DNA from: an uncultured Bacteroidales bacterium
GTDB taxonomy: Bacteria > Bacteroidota > Bacteroidia > Bacteroidales > F082
NCBI GenBank assembly: GCA_937896505.1
Contig: CALBNP010000150.1
Span: forward strand, 1-11,342
Direction of reading: 5' to 3'
Length of the DNA stretch: 11,342 nucleotides
Every line of letters starts with the position of its first letter. The first letter of the stretch is position 1. Position numbers and translations under genes: made by a program. Positions 1 through 6,871 of the stretch are shown piece by piece. Under the pieces are notes generated by a model, which saw only the letters and a program-made list of their open reading frames with translations, was not told the DNA's origin and ran no database searches.

Positions 1-304
1 TTGCATCGCATCCCTGAAGTCAACAGACTTCGGACACACTGTTTGAAACACTACCGTCGTACACCTTTGTTGGGTGGTATCATACCACCTTTGAAAGGTG
101 TACTTATATTGTTGTCTTTAATATTGTACTTAGGACGACTTACAATATCTCAACTATACATTACCATTCACATCCAGAGTCTGTTTCTTATCATATTCCG
201 TTGCTTTGCCTATCGGTTAGCGGATATCGAGTTGTTCCATACTATTTCCACATTAAATTTGCAAGAACGAGTTTTTTAGATTCGCAAATTTCTTCCAGTC
301 ACAC
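1..304 (-). ncRNA. 5' part (domain I) of a probable group II intron, cut by window edge
   Basis: Read on the minus strand, position 304 begins GTGTG, matching the group II intron 5' consensus GUGYG. About 85 bases in, at 219-203, is TAACCGATAGGCAAAGC, followed at 192-180 by GATAAGAAACAGA. From memory both closely resemble the conserved domain Ic core of bacterial introns such as Ll.LtrB, where the first block lies at a similar distance from the 5' splice site. They are enclosed by nested stems: 234-230 with 155-151, and 227-222 with 175-170 (one G-U pair). Further hairpins are 291-284/262-255, 148-141/128-121 (8 bp each), 103-94/68-59 (10 bp) around 89-82/80-73, and 33-26/21-14. The rest of domain I, domains II-VI and any reverse transcriptase gene would lie beyond position 1. 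No intron-encoded protein is visible. The 5' exon would be the 3' flank of the methyltransferase gene. No EBS1 partner for the exon bases TGTTCA was found, which is the main weakness. Confidence 0.6.
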
Positions 305-372
305 TGAACATCCTCTTGTAGGCAATCACGAAGCTGGTTATTGTTGTTCGAGTTTGGACATAGTGATTTAGA
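305..372 (-). other. Short spacer between methyltransferase gene and putative intron
   Basis: These 68 bases separate the methyltransferase stop codon from the proposed intron 5' end. They would be the 5' exon of the insertion. No convincing gene starts here: the ATG at 362 opens a seven-codon frame only. The methyltransferase frame stays open after its TAG and on past 304, but this has no start codon and is treated as chance. No rho-independent terminator with a T-run is seen, so operon transcripts may run into the intron. Confidence 0.5.
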
Positions 373-1872
373 CTATATAGAGAAAACTCTCAGTACTCTT
401 GTCCATTTATTGGAACATCCATTTTCATCATAGGAACTACAATTGTGGTAACTGCCATGACCAGTGAATTTTCTCCTATATGAGTTATTACACATCCAGA
501 ACCTGCCGAACTTCGAGCTGAGTTTCTCATGATAAACAGTAAAACCTTCTTTATCGCTAAAAGAATTGTAGAATGAAACAATTCGTCCAGTCTTAACATC
601 ATCTATATTAGGACTTACACACACAAAGTAATCACCAGGAGAACTAATAGTGTCAACGAGAGATTGTAATAAACGAGGCTGATAATCGTCAATATCCAAA
701 ATATTGGAAAACAGATGGATTGTTGGGATCGAGCTATAAACACGAAAATCGTCTGTCTTCAAATCATCAAGCTTTTTATTTATGGTTCTAATTCTTGCAT
801 TAGGAGCAAACTTACGGCAATGTAATGCAGCTCTTTTTAGAACAATCTCTGACGGTTCAATCAAAGTAATTCTGTCAATACAAGCATCACCATACTTCTC
901 TATAAACGCCATGGTAGCCAAAGCTTGTCCACATCCCCAGTCGATTATATTGATTTTGCTATTAAAATGTTGTGGGAAGGGGTCGGAAAACGCAGATTCG
1001 AGTTTGGCGTAATGCATTCGCCCAAAACGCTTGATGTACTCAAACATCTCTTCCTCACTATTAAGCATCGACACTCCACGTCCGCGAAGGTTTCCATCAG
1101 TATGGTCCGCACAATACTGTCTGATGCTTTTGAAATTCACAGGAAGTGAGTGTATTACTTCCGAATACTTAGTATTGTCTTCGATGACAAAGCCTTTCTT
1201 TAAGTTCTCCTGACCAGATTGATTGTCTTGATGAAGCTCTGCGATAAACGATTGGATTTCATTATGTGCGTTTTCTCCATCAGCACAGTTCAATTCATTG
1301 AGAAATTCCAGTCCTTTGACAAAACTGAGCGTATTCTGTATACCAAGGAAGTCTATTTGGAGTTGTTGTGAATAGGTGGAATTAGTATTATAAAAAACGT
1401 GATCGAAAAAGTTCAATAACGTTATCTGTATCGCGATTTCGTTGTCCTCTTCATGCTGGTAAGCAGATTCTAGAAGTTCGCATATCTCAGAAAGTTTCCC
1501 AACGAGTTCTTCATTGGTTTTTGGCTCAGGGTAAGTAAACCTTAAGCCTGCCTCCATTCTACTATTGATACTGATATTGTTTGTCTGTATAATACTCACC
1601 AAATGGGGAATACAACAATAGACACCATGTCTTTCACTCAAATCGAGCAGCATCAATATAAACGAACGATTCTGGATTGCAGTATAATCTAATTCTCTAA
1701 GCAAACTATGCTTGAAAAGGACGAAACGCTCGAAACTGTCACGTTGTTCTTCCTGCTGGGGGTATGGGGCATAAAAAAACTCCTCAATACTTTGGAGTCT
1801 GTTCTCCAAAGTGTCAAGTAGTTCAGTGGTGTTGCTAATAGTAAGCAAGGTGTCAAATATCTTCTCTTCCAT
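373..1872 (-). CDS. Helical N-terminal domain plus SAM-dependent methyltransferase domain
   Basis: This is a 499-residue protein and the last gene of the minus-strand operon. Residues 1 to about 290 form a mostly helical region that I do not recognise. Residues about 300-460 look like a class I Rossmann methyltransferase: motif I is INIIDWGCGQALA near 307-319, an acidic residue at the end of strand 2 lies in ITLIEPS (E339) and would bind the SAM ribose, and IHLFSNILDI near 385-394 fits the strand 4 region. No DPPY, NPPY or PC motif is visible, so it does not match ordinary DNA adenine or cytosine methyltransferases; the substrate is unknown. The start codon overlaps the stop of the preceding gene by one base (TAATG), indicating translational coupling and probably equal expression. 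The proposed group II intron begins 68 bases downstream. The methyltransferase fold is fairly secure; its role (nucleic acid, protein or small molecule) is not. Confidence 0.85.
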   Translation of the reverse strand: MEEKIFDTLLTISNTTELLDTLENRLQSIEEFFYAPYPQQEEQRDSFERFVLFKHSLLRELDYTAIQNRSFILMLLDLSERHGVYCCIPHLVSIIQTNNISINSRMEAGLRFTYPEPKTNEELVGKLSEICELLESAYQHEEDNEIAIQITLLNFFDHVFYNTNSTYSQQLQIDFLGIQNTLSFVKGLEFLNELNCADGENAHNEIQSFIAELHQDNQSGQENLKKGFVIEDNTKYSEVIHSLPVNFKSIRQYCADHTDGNLRGRGVSMLNSEEEMFEYIKRFGRMHYAKLESAFSDPFPQHFNSKINIIDWGCGQALATMAFIEKYGDACIDRITLIEPSEIVLKRAALHCRKFAPNARIRTINKKLDDLKTDDFRVYSSIPTIHLFSNILDIDDYQPRLLQSLVDTISSPGDYFVCVSPNIDDVKTGRIVSFYNSFSDKEGFTVYHEKLSSKFGRFWMCNNSYRRKFTGHGSYHNCSSYDENGCSNKWTRVLRVFSI

Positions 1873-3575
1873 TAGAACAGGGATTCAGGATCTTTATTAT
1901 TGTCTAAAAGAATCAGTATGAGGTCGTCATTCTTAAAGCCTTTTTTTAAGGACTTATATGGATATTTTTCTTTAACCATATCTATAAGTTCTGACTTTTT
2001 TTTCTTTTTGAGCATTTCGTATTTGCTGATAATTTCCTTCACATCAAGAGAATTCTCTGCAACAGGTTTAGCAGCTTCAGCTTGTGTCAAATAGACAGCA
2101 GGACTTTCAGCCACCATGGTAGGATTACCCTCCTTTGGCGTATATTGCCTCATAGATTCATTTTGGAGCGAAGCTAACAGAGCCTTACAATCGTTCAATT
2201 CCTTTTCAAGGGCTTCAATCTTCACTTTATCATTATTAATAATTGAAGCATATTCATCTGCTACCTCTTCACGAATATCCTTGTCCATAATCTTTGCTAA
2301 AGGACGCAAAAGAAGAAACTCAATGTCCTCGGTTAAGTCATACTCCTTACCCAGAAAGTTAATCTTGAGATTATTGTTTCTAAGAAAACCAGAAAGCAAT
2401 TCTTTCCACCATTCTTCGGAAAACACTTTGACTTTTTTTTTATCTCTGATGATTGTGTCCAAAATCATATACTCACCAGTCCTTACTGAACAAGCCTTCT
2501 GTTTACTGCACCAAGAGTCAAGATATGGTAGTTCGCCTACAACCTTACCATTGAAAACATACTGGAATACACTTTCGATGATGTAATAATCAAGTTGGCT
2601 CTCGAGTTTGAACTTTACATCTACACTCTTGTCTTCTTTCAGATAAATGTTACTGAAAACCGTATAGCCACGATTGTATCCATAAAAGAATGCTATTGAC
2701 TCTTCCAAATTCTTCTTGACATTATATTGGAAGTTGTTAAGAATCAAATCGTCAATCTTCTTTCGCTTTGCTTCATCAGCAACACCATATGTGTAGAGCA
2801 TCGCGTAACCATACACTGGCCACTCAAGAAATTCCGTATCAATTATCTTGGTGACCACATTCTTTTTGATTTCAACACCTTTACGTTTTGCCTCAGCATA
2901 AAGTACATCTTCAGTTATGGAGTTTGAGAATGCATATTTGTCAGGAGCTTCGAAATAAGTGTCCAATTTACTATTCCTTGGGCGCACTTTCTCCTTTTGA
3001 CTTCGAATTAATGTATTAAAGAAAGCAACGGCATCAATAAAATTAGGCGACACGTTGAAACCGTCAGGCTTAGCAACCTTCATTAAAGCTAATGCACCTA
3101 AAAAACTATCAAAACGTCTTATTTTTGCGGCCATATCTTCTTGTTTGATACCATCAAAATCAACAGGACGATTGGCAGTAATAATCTCCTTATCGTCAAA
3201 AGAGCACACGGAACCGACAATGTTGTCTGGGATAAAAGCCGTTGCCTGACGTATAAGCGAGATGGTCTTATTCTGTTGCTCCTTGTTGCAGAACAGAATC
3301 TTGCAGATGCGCGAAATTGGCAGAATTTTATCAATCAGGTAGTATTCGTTACCAATAGGAACCATGTACTCCATTTCGTCTGGTGTGAGAACAACCTCAA
3401 GACAGCAATCACATTGGCTGCTTCCATGATTTGCAGTCAAAAGAATTACATTTGGGAAACTGTCCTGAATGTCCTTTGGCTTGTTTCCATAATAGTTTGC
3501 CGGATAGATGCAGCCTCCAGCAAAATAATGAGGCAATGATGTTGATTGTATGGGGATGTAATATTTCAATTCCAT
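1872..3575 (-). CDS. Unknown 567-residue protein with coiled coil and SAP-like C-terminus
   Basis: I do not recognise the family. The first 200 or so residues form a mixed, apparently folded domain with a CDCC cluster (C55, C57, C58) and further cysteines at C22, C91, C96 and C124. The middle (about 210-430) is lysine- and aromatic-rich, including FSEEWWKELLSGF near 385-397. Residues about 444-475 are strongly heptad-like, probably a coiled coil, followed by a flexible linker (476-508). A lysine-rich C-terminal helix-turn-helix (about 510-560, with KKKKSELIDMVKEK and LKKGFKNDDLILILL) resembles SAP/Rho-N-like nucleic-acid-binding modules. There is no signal peptide or membrane segment, so it is probably cytoplasmic. 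It lies 23 bases after the SF1 ATPase gene and overlaps the methyltransferase gene by one base, so it probably works with both. A nucleic-acid-binding recognition or scaffold subunit is an inference from the tail and context. Confidence 0.85.
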   Translation of the reverse strand: MELKYYIPIQSTSLPHYFAGGCIYPANYYGNKPKDIQDSFPNVILLTANHGSSQCDCCLEVVLTPDEMEYMVPIGNEYYLIDKILPISRICKILFCNKEQQNKTISLIRQATAFIPDNIVGSVCSFDDKEIITANRPVDFDGIKQEDMAAKIRRFDSFLGALALMKVAKPDGFNVSPNFIDAVAFFNTLIRSQKEKVRPRNSKLDTYFEAPDKYAFSNSITEDVLYAEAKRKGVEIKKNVVTKIIDTEFLEWPVYGYAMLYTYGVADEAKRKKIDDLILNNFQYNVKKNLEESIAFFYGYNRGYTVFSNIYLKEDKSVDVKFKLESQLDYYIIESVFQYVFNGKVVGELPYLDSWCSKQKACSVRTGEYMILDTIIRDKKKVKVFSEEWWKELLSGFLRNNNLKINFLGKEYDLTEDIEFLLLRPLAKIMDKDIREEVADEYASIINNDKVKIEALEKELNDCKALLASLQNESMRQYTPKEGNPTMVAESPAVYLTQAEAAKPVAENSLDVKEIISKYEMLKKKKKSELIDMVKEKYPYKSLKKGFKNDDLILILLDNNKDPESLF

Positions 3576-3585
3576 GATTAATATT

Positions 3586-3615
3586 ATTGGCGTGTTACTT
3601 ATAGGCGTGTTACTT
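3586..3615. repeat. 15-bp tandem duplication at end of the ATPase gene
   Basis: ATTGGCGTGTTACTT (3586-3600) is followed directly by ATAGGCGTGTTACTT (3601-3615), identical at 14 of 15 positions. On the minus strand one copy encodes the ATPase C-terminus Val-Thr-Arg-Leu-stop, and the next copy downstream reads, in the same frame, Val-Thr-Arg-Gln-stop. This is a five-codon duplication spanning the stop codon, so the protein length is hardly affected. Confidence 0.85.
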
Positions 3616-4630
3616 CGGCTACTGAACTCAAGTTAGGAATGTCTCTTCCTGACAATAAATAGAGGTTGCTGCGAGCGCGTGTTACGGCTACATAATAGTC
3701 ATTCCATTCTATGACGTTGAGATTAGCAATATACCAATCCATTCTATCAAAATTTGGTATGATAACAGTATCGAATTCCAAACCCTTCGCTGATTTAAAT
3801 GTACACACATGAACATTCTTAATACTTTCGCAGCCATTTGGGAAATCATTTTCGTCTTCATAATAATAACTAAAATCGCTTATACCTATTTGAGTAAGAA
3901 TGTTAGTGTATGCTTTAACATTATTTTTGAGTGGTACAAGTATAGCTATATTGTGGGTGTCAGACCTGAATGCTTCAATGATTTGCTTTATTGCATCATA
4001 CCCCTTTTGACTGTTAGTGTTTCCATAACCGCCAGTAATCATTAGTGAAGGACATTCTCCAGGATTATTTGCAAGTGCATTTATCAACGGTATAGGAATA
4101 AACGCATTGGGGAATGCCTGTTTTGCAAATTTCATAATGCTTTGTGTATTTCTGAAATTTTGACCAAGTGTATACTCCACATTATTAGGATAACGAGTCC
4201 TTAATTCTGATTGGTGAGAACACTGCTTTGGATACAAAATCTGCGAATCATCAGCTCCGTACGACACCTTGAAGCGAGACATTCTCTCGTAATAATCGCT
4301 ATCAAGGTCTTGCGCTTCATCCACGATAACCTCCGAAAAGTTTTCAAAACTCTTCGGACAGCCTGCAAATGCAGAACGCACATTGCTCGACGCTTTTAAA
4401 CTCTGTAATCTGCAACATGCAGCAAGATACTTGGCCAATGTGGTAGTATACGTTATCAGCAAACTCTCTTTGCCGTTGATATGGTTGTTGATATGGCGAT
4501 AAAGTGAAACCACACTTTTGCCTGTACCAGGACCGCCAGAAATAGCGACCTGCCCTGGCTCGTTCAAGGCAGCCTGCTGTGAAATGGTTAACTGCGTAAT
4601 AGCAGGAAGTCGGAAATAGTATTCTGCCAT
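3599..4630 (-). CDS. Minimal UvrD-like superfamily 1 ATPase/helicase
   Basis: This is a 343-residue P-loop ATPase carrying the SF1A (UvrD/Rep/PcrA) motif set in order: Q-motif-like LTISQQAAL (14-22), Walker A GGPGTGKS (32-39), Walker B VIVDEAQDLD (101-110, DEAQ box), motif III GADDSQ (125-130), motif IV QNFRNT (157-162), motif V TFKSAKGLEFDTVIIP (277-292) and motif VI YVAVTRARSNLYL (313-325). All catalytic residues expected for ATP hydrolysis are present. The protein is about half the usual UvrD length. The gaps between motifs leave no room for full 1B and 2B subdomains, so it is a stripped two-RecA-domain motor. It may be a translocase or ATP switch working with a partner rather than a free-standing helicase. 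It starts 12 bases after the Sel1 gene and ends 23 bases before the 567-residue orphan, its likeliest partner. Other compact SF1 families (DUF2075-like) are alternatives. The C-terminus carries a 15-bp tandem duplication. Confidence 0.9.
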   Translation of the reverse strand: MAEYYFRLPAITQLTISQQAALNEPGQVAISGGPGTGKSVVSLYRHINNHINGKESLLITYTTTLAKYLAACCRLQSLKASSNVRSAFAGCPKSFENFSEVIVDEAQDLDSDYYERMSRFKVSYGADDSQILYPKQCSHQSELRTRYPNNVEYTLGQNFRNTQSIMKFAKQAFPNAFIPIPLINALANNPGECPSLMITGGYGNTNSQKGYDAIKQIIEAFRSDTHNIAILVPLKNNVKAYTNILTQIGISDFSYYYEDENDFPNGCESIKNVHVCTFKSAKGLEFDTVIIPNFDRMDWYIANLNVIEWNDYYVAVTRARSNLYLLSGRDIPNLSSVAEVTRL

Positions 4631-4642
4631 AATTCTATATTT

Positions 4643-5134
4643 TTAAATACCGGGAAAACTTGAATCGTTGAAATTTCGTGTATAATATTGAAGATTAAGC
4701 TCATTATAAACGCCTAACCGTATTAAAGCATCAATAGCTTGGTCGATATGTTGCTCTGCAGCTAGCATATAAAAATGGATAGCTTTGTCTAAATCTTTAG
4801 CACAACCATTACCTTGCTCTAAAGCTACAGCATAATTATATTGACCAAACCGATGACCTTTTGCCGCTGCAAGTTGATAGTAATGTACCGCTTTTTCTTC
4901 ATCTTGTTCAACACCATTGCCATAGAAATAACTGACCCCAAGATTGCAATAAACTTCGGGTATAGCCTTATTGCTTCGAATCAGTTCTGTCCACATGCCA
5001 ATGGCTTCTTCAAACAATCCTTCACGTGCGAAATCTGTACCAATATTACAAAGATCCATTTCGTCGTTCAATTCGTAAGGGTAAATTGAGCCAGAAAGTT
5101 CATTATGCTTTTTAATATATTTTTTTATACTCAT
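4643..5134 (-). CDS. Small Sel1/TPR repeat protein
   Basis: This is a 163-residue all-helical repeat protein. Residues about 27-58 look like one TPR-like unit. Two Sel1-like repeats follow at about 60-95 (LGVSYFYGNGVEQDEEKAVHYYQLAAAKGH) and about 96-131 (YAVALEQGNGCAKDLDKAIHFYMLAAEQHI), with the typical G-x-G-V/C-x-x-D-x-x-KA pattern. It has no signal peptide, unlike many secreted Sel1 proteins, so it probably acts in the cytoplasm as a protein-protein adaptor. It lies 32 bases after the DUF1848 gene and 12 bases before the ATPase gene, so it belongs to the same transcript and may bridge operon products. Sel1 repeats do not fix a function. Confidence 0.85.
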   Translation of the reverse strand: MSIKKYIKKHNELSGSIYPYELNDEMDLCNIGTDFAREGLFEEAIGMWTELIRSNKAIPEVYCNLGVSYFYGNGVEQDEEKAVHYYQLAAAKGHRFGQYNYAVALEQGNGCAKDLDKAIHFYMLAAEQHIDQAIDALIRLGVYNELNLQYYTRNFNDSSFPGI

Positions 5135-5166
5135 TATTTTGATAATTCAATATTAATTCTTTGTAA

Positions 5167-6231
5167 TTATTTTCCTGTTATGGTTTCATTATAAGGGTTG
5201 TGCAAATGCCGTTTCCAATTTGCGAGTGCCGCGTCTTTGCTCGTGTTTGCATAACAATACTCGCAAAGGTGAGGACAGGTATTGTATTCGCCAATATCTT
5301 TTGATGCCATACAACCACAAAACTCTCGCTGACCTTTATCTCGGTTATCACCTCTTGTGGCATACTGACCATTACCCAAGATGATTGCGTTTTCAGGAAG
5401 GAGTTCCGATTCTCCAAACAGATCTTGCTCTGGCATTTGCTTTATATCCGCTTTCAGGAAGGTCATAAGTTCCTTGTCATGATAAGCTCTACGAATTATC
5501 AATTCGTCATCAATGCAATGGTTCGGTTCAACATCCGGGTATCTTCCCTTCTCACCACATGTGGCAAGTTTATAATTCCAACCTTTACGCTTGTTCAGTT
5601 CTACCAATCTACTAGCAAATTCTTTCATTTGCTCTTCGGTCCATTCATGATATGGAACTCCATTGGCTTCAAGATTTGACTTGACTTTACGATACGAAGC
5701 AATGTCAGCAAAACTAAATACAAGTTTTTCGGTATAGCCCTTCAATTGATCGCCTGTGTTCTCTATTTTCTTCAACAACTTATCTATGTCAATATCATCG
5801 GTAAGCATAAGTGGGTCAAAGCGCCAGATAACACTACCAAAACCAAGTGTATCAACAAGTTTTTTGAATGTATCTATCCTCTCCGCAATAGGAGGAACCC
5901 CACGTTCAAGTTTTTCTTCTTCGTAATCATTAAGAGAATATTGCATGTAACACCCAATTCCTCGCTCTTTCAACTCATCAAGATGATTGAGGAGTGGACG
6001 AGGATTTTTTGACCAAAACACAATAAAACGTGTCTTATCATAGGAAACATAAGATTTCACGCCATTGAAGGGATTCGTCCATGCGGAATATCCTATTTCA
6101 AGGCGCTTAAAGAACCAATCCGCATAAAAAGCCGGAATATCTGTGCTTCGACTTACTGACACAATGATGGGAGCTTGAGCTTTAATTAGTCTCCCATCAA
6201 TCGTTAAATCTGTATGTTTCCAAGTTGCCAT
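5167..6231 (-). CDS. DUF1848 family protein with C-terminal radical-SAM-type cysteine motif
   Basis: This 354-residue protein has the features of the DUF1848 family (PF08902): SVSRSTDIPAFY at 24-35, VFWSKNP at 71-77, YMQYSLNDY at 95-103 and VIWRFDPL at 134-141. The middle part, with its alternating strands and helices, reads like a partial TIM barrel similar to spore-photoproduct-lyase-type radical SAM enzymes. Near the C-terminus are C305 and C307, then CPHLCEYCYAN (C319, C323, C326), the CX3CX2C spacing that binds a 4Fe-4S cluster and SAM in radical SAM enzymes. In canonical members this motif is near the N-terminus, so the fold may be circularly permuted. The likely activity is radical chemistry with SAM, but the substrate is unknown. 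The gene begins 12 bases after a 44-codon ORF and precedes the Sel1 gene by 32 bases. The start at 6231 gives full family length. The family call is fairly firm; its role in this operon is not known. Confidence 0.85.
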   Translation of the reverse strand: MATWKHTDLTIDGRLIKAQAPIIVSVSRSTDIPAFYADWFFKRLEIGYSAWTNPFNGVKSYVSYDKTRFIVFWSKNPRPLLNHLDELKERGIGCYMQYSLNDYEEEKLERGVPPIAERIDTFKKLVDTLGFGSVIWRFDPLMLTDDIDIDKLLKKIENTGDQLKGYTEKLVFSFADIASYRKVKSNLEANGVPYHEWTEEQMKEFASRLVELNKRKGWNYKLATCGEKGRYPDVEPNHCIDDELIIRRAYHDKELMTFLKADIKQMPEQDLFGESELLPENAIILGNGQYATRGDNRDKGQREFCGCMASKDIGEYNTCPHLCEYCYANTSKDAALANWKRHLHNPYNETITGK

Positions 6232-6243
6232 AGATAGTTGATA

Positions 6244-6378
6244 TTATACATATTTCAGCACTTCATCAAACATGAAATACTCCGACATTTCAAAACCATA
6301 ATACTGTTCTGACTTCTTGAAGAAGTCCATCACTTCCTTATGATTCAGGAATAATATGTTTTTCGCTGTTCTATCCAT
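6244..6378 (-). CDS. Small 44-residue hypothetical protein, first gene of the operon
   Basis: A short frame begins MDRTAKNILFLNHKEVMDFF and ends FDEVLKYV before TAA. It is rich in Phe, Tyr, Lys and Glu, has no low-complexity stretches, and looks like an amphipathic helical peptide. An in-frame TAA lies two codons upstream of its ATG, so it cannot extend further. It lies just downstream of a TAnnTTTG promoter box and ends 12 bases before the DUF1848 start, fitting a cotranscribed small gene or translated leader. I do not recognise the family. It could also be the end of an eroded larger gene. Confidence 0.5.
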   Translation of the reverse strand: MDRTAKNILFLNHKEVMDFFKKSEQYYGFEMSEYFMFDEVLKYV

Positions 6379-6717
6379 TGATTATGGTTGAAAGTTGGAT
6401 TGATAGACCTTTCTTGTTTGGAATTGCCACATTTGAAACGCAAAACTAATAATAAATATGTATTAGGCATCACAAGATAGTGTAAACCTTGAAAATTTTG
6501 TGTTCCTGATTTAGTTTGACTCGGTTTTTACTGATTAATACCTATATAAATTGACTTTTTACCGTTATTCTTGGAATTAGTTTACCATCCGAGTCTTATC
6601 ACTGCCAGCGGTTGACAGGCTGCAAAGGTGAAACATTTTCAGTAATGTCCTATTTCTGGATTTTATAGCTAGCAGACTGTGACCTATCCATCTCATGTCC
6701 CTGTCGTTGGCCATTTC
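6379..6717. other. AT-rich intergenic stretch at the island boundary
   Basis: No gene is supported in these 339 bases. They hold the candidate operon promoter box and, nearer 6717, probably the non-coding end of the decayed IS3-type element whose transposase tail ends at 6718. A TG-initiated stretch at 6481 (TGTAAACCTT) could be an IS outer end, but no matching partner end can be identified here. No clear terminator for lon is seen; it may have been lost or displaced by the insertion. Confidence 0.5.
6441..6448 (-). promoter_or_regulatory. Candidate -7 box for the island operon
   Basis: On the minus strand TAGTTTTG matches the Bacteroidota -7 consensus TAnnTTTG exactly, within an AT-rich stretch. 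A transcript from here would have a leader of roughly 55-60 bases before the 44-codon ORF. The nearest upstream TTG is 24 bases away, longer than the usual 18-20, so the -33 element is doubtful. Confidence 0.4.
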
Positions 6718-6861
6718 CTAAGCCTGTGCCGAGGTCACCATTCCGATGCTCATGTGCAGCCAACGGTTGTTGCAAAAGTCAACTGCTATGATTTCGGTCA
6801 TGCCTATCCGCATCGCGTGGAATCTAAGCAACGCGAAATACTTGCGGCAAGCATACCGTGT
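6718..6861 (-). pseudogene. Remnant of an IS3-type transposase (orfB C-terminus)
   Basis: The minus-strand frame has no start codon and ends with FCNNRWLHMSIGMVTSAQA and a stop. This resembles the C-terminal signature of IS3-family integrase-type transposases, typically of the form FYNNxRPHxSLGxxTPxxA. It is preceded by a readable stretch with RFHAMRIGMTEII. Only about 47 codons remain; the frame is blocked by TGA at 6862-6864 and the DDE catalytic residues are absent. The remnant lies ten bases from the lon stop codon and marks the edge between core genome and AT-rich island. It is clearly non-functional. The family level is fairly confident; the exact IS is not known. Confidence 0.6.
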
Positions 6862-6871
6862 TCATCAGCAA

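Noticed and set aside
1..279. Plus-strand open frame of 92 codons starting TTG at the window edge, with a hydrophobic middle.
   Set aside because: It runs antisense to the hairpin-rich, intron-like sequence and has no promoter or recognisable domain; the hydrophobic look comes from the AT-rich antisense strand.
171..372. The methyltransferase reading frame stays readable after its TAG stop (about 39 codons to the next stop, then two further short blocks).
   Set aside because: There is no start codon, four stop codons interrupt it, and it crosses the proposed intron boundary and conserved intron blocks, so it is more likely chance than a pseudogene or recoded extension.
6518..6595. Perfect 7-bp inverted repeat GACTCGG / CCGAGTC with arms 64 bases apart.
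   Set aside because: The arms are too short and too far apart for a terminator, and neither is flanked by a duplication that would mark IS ends.
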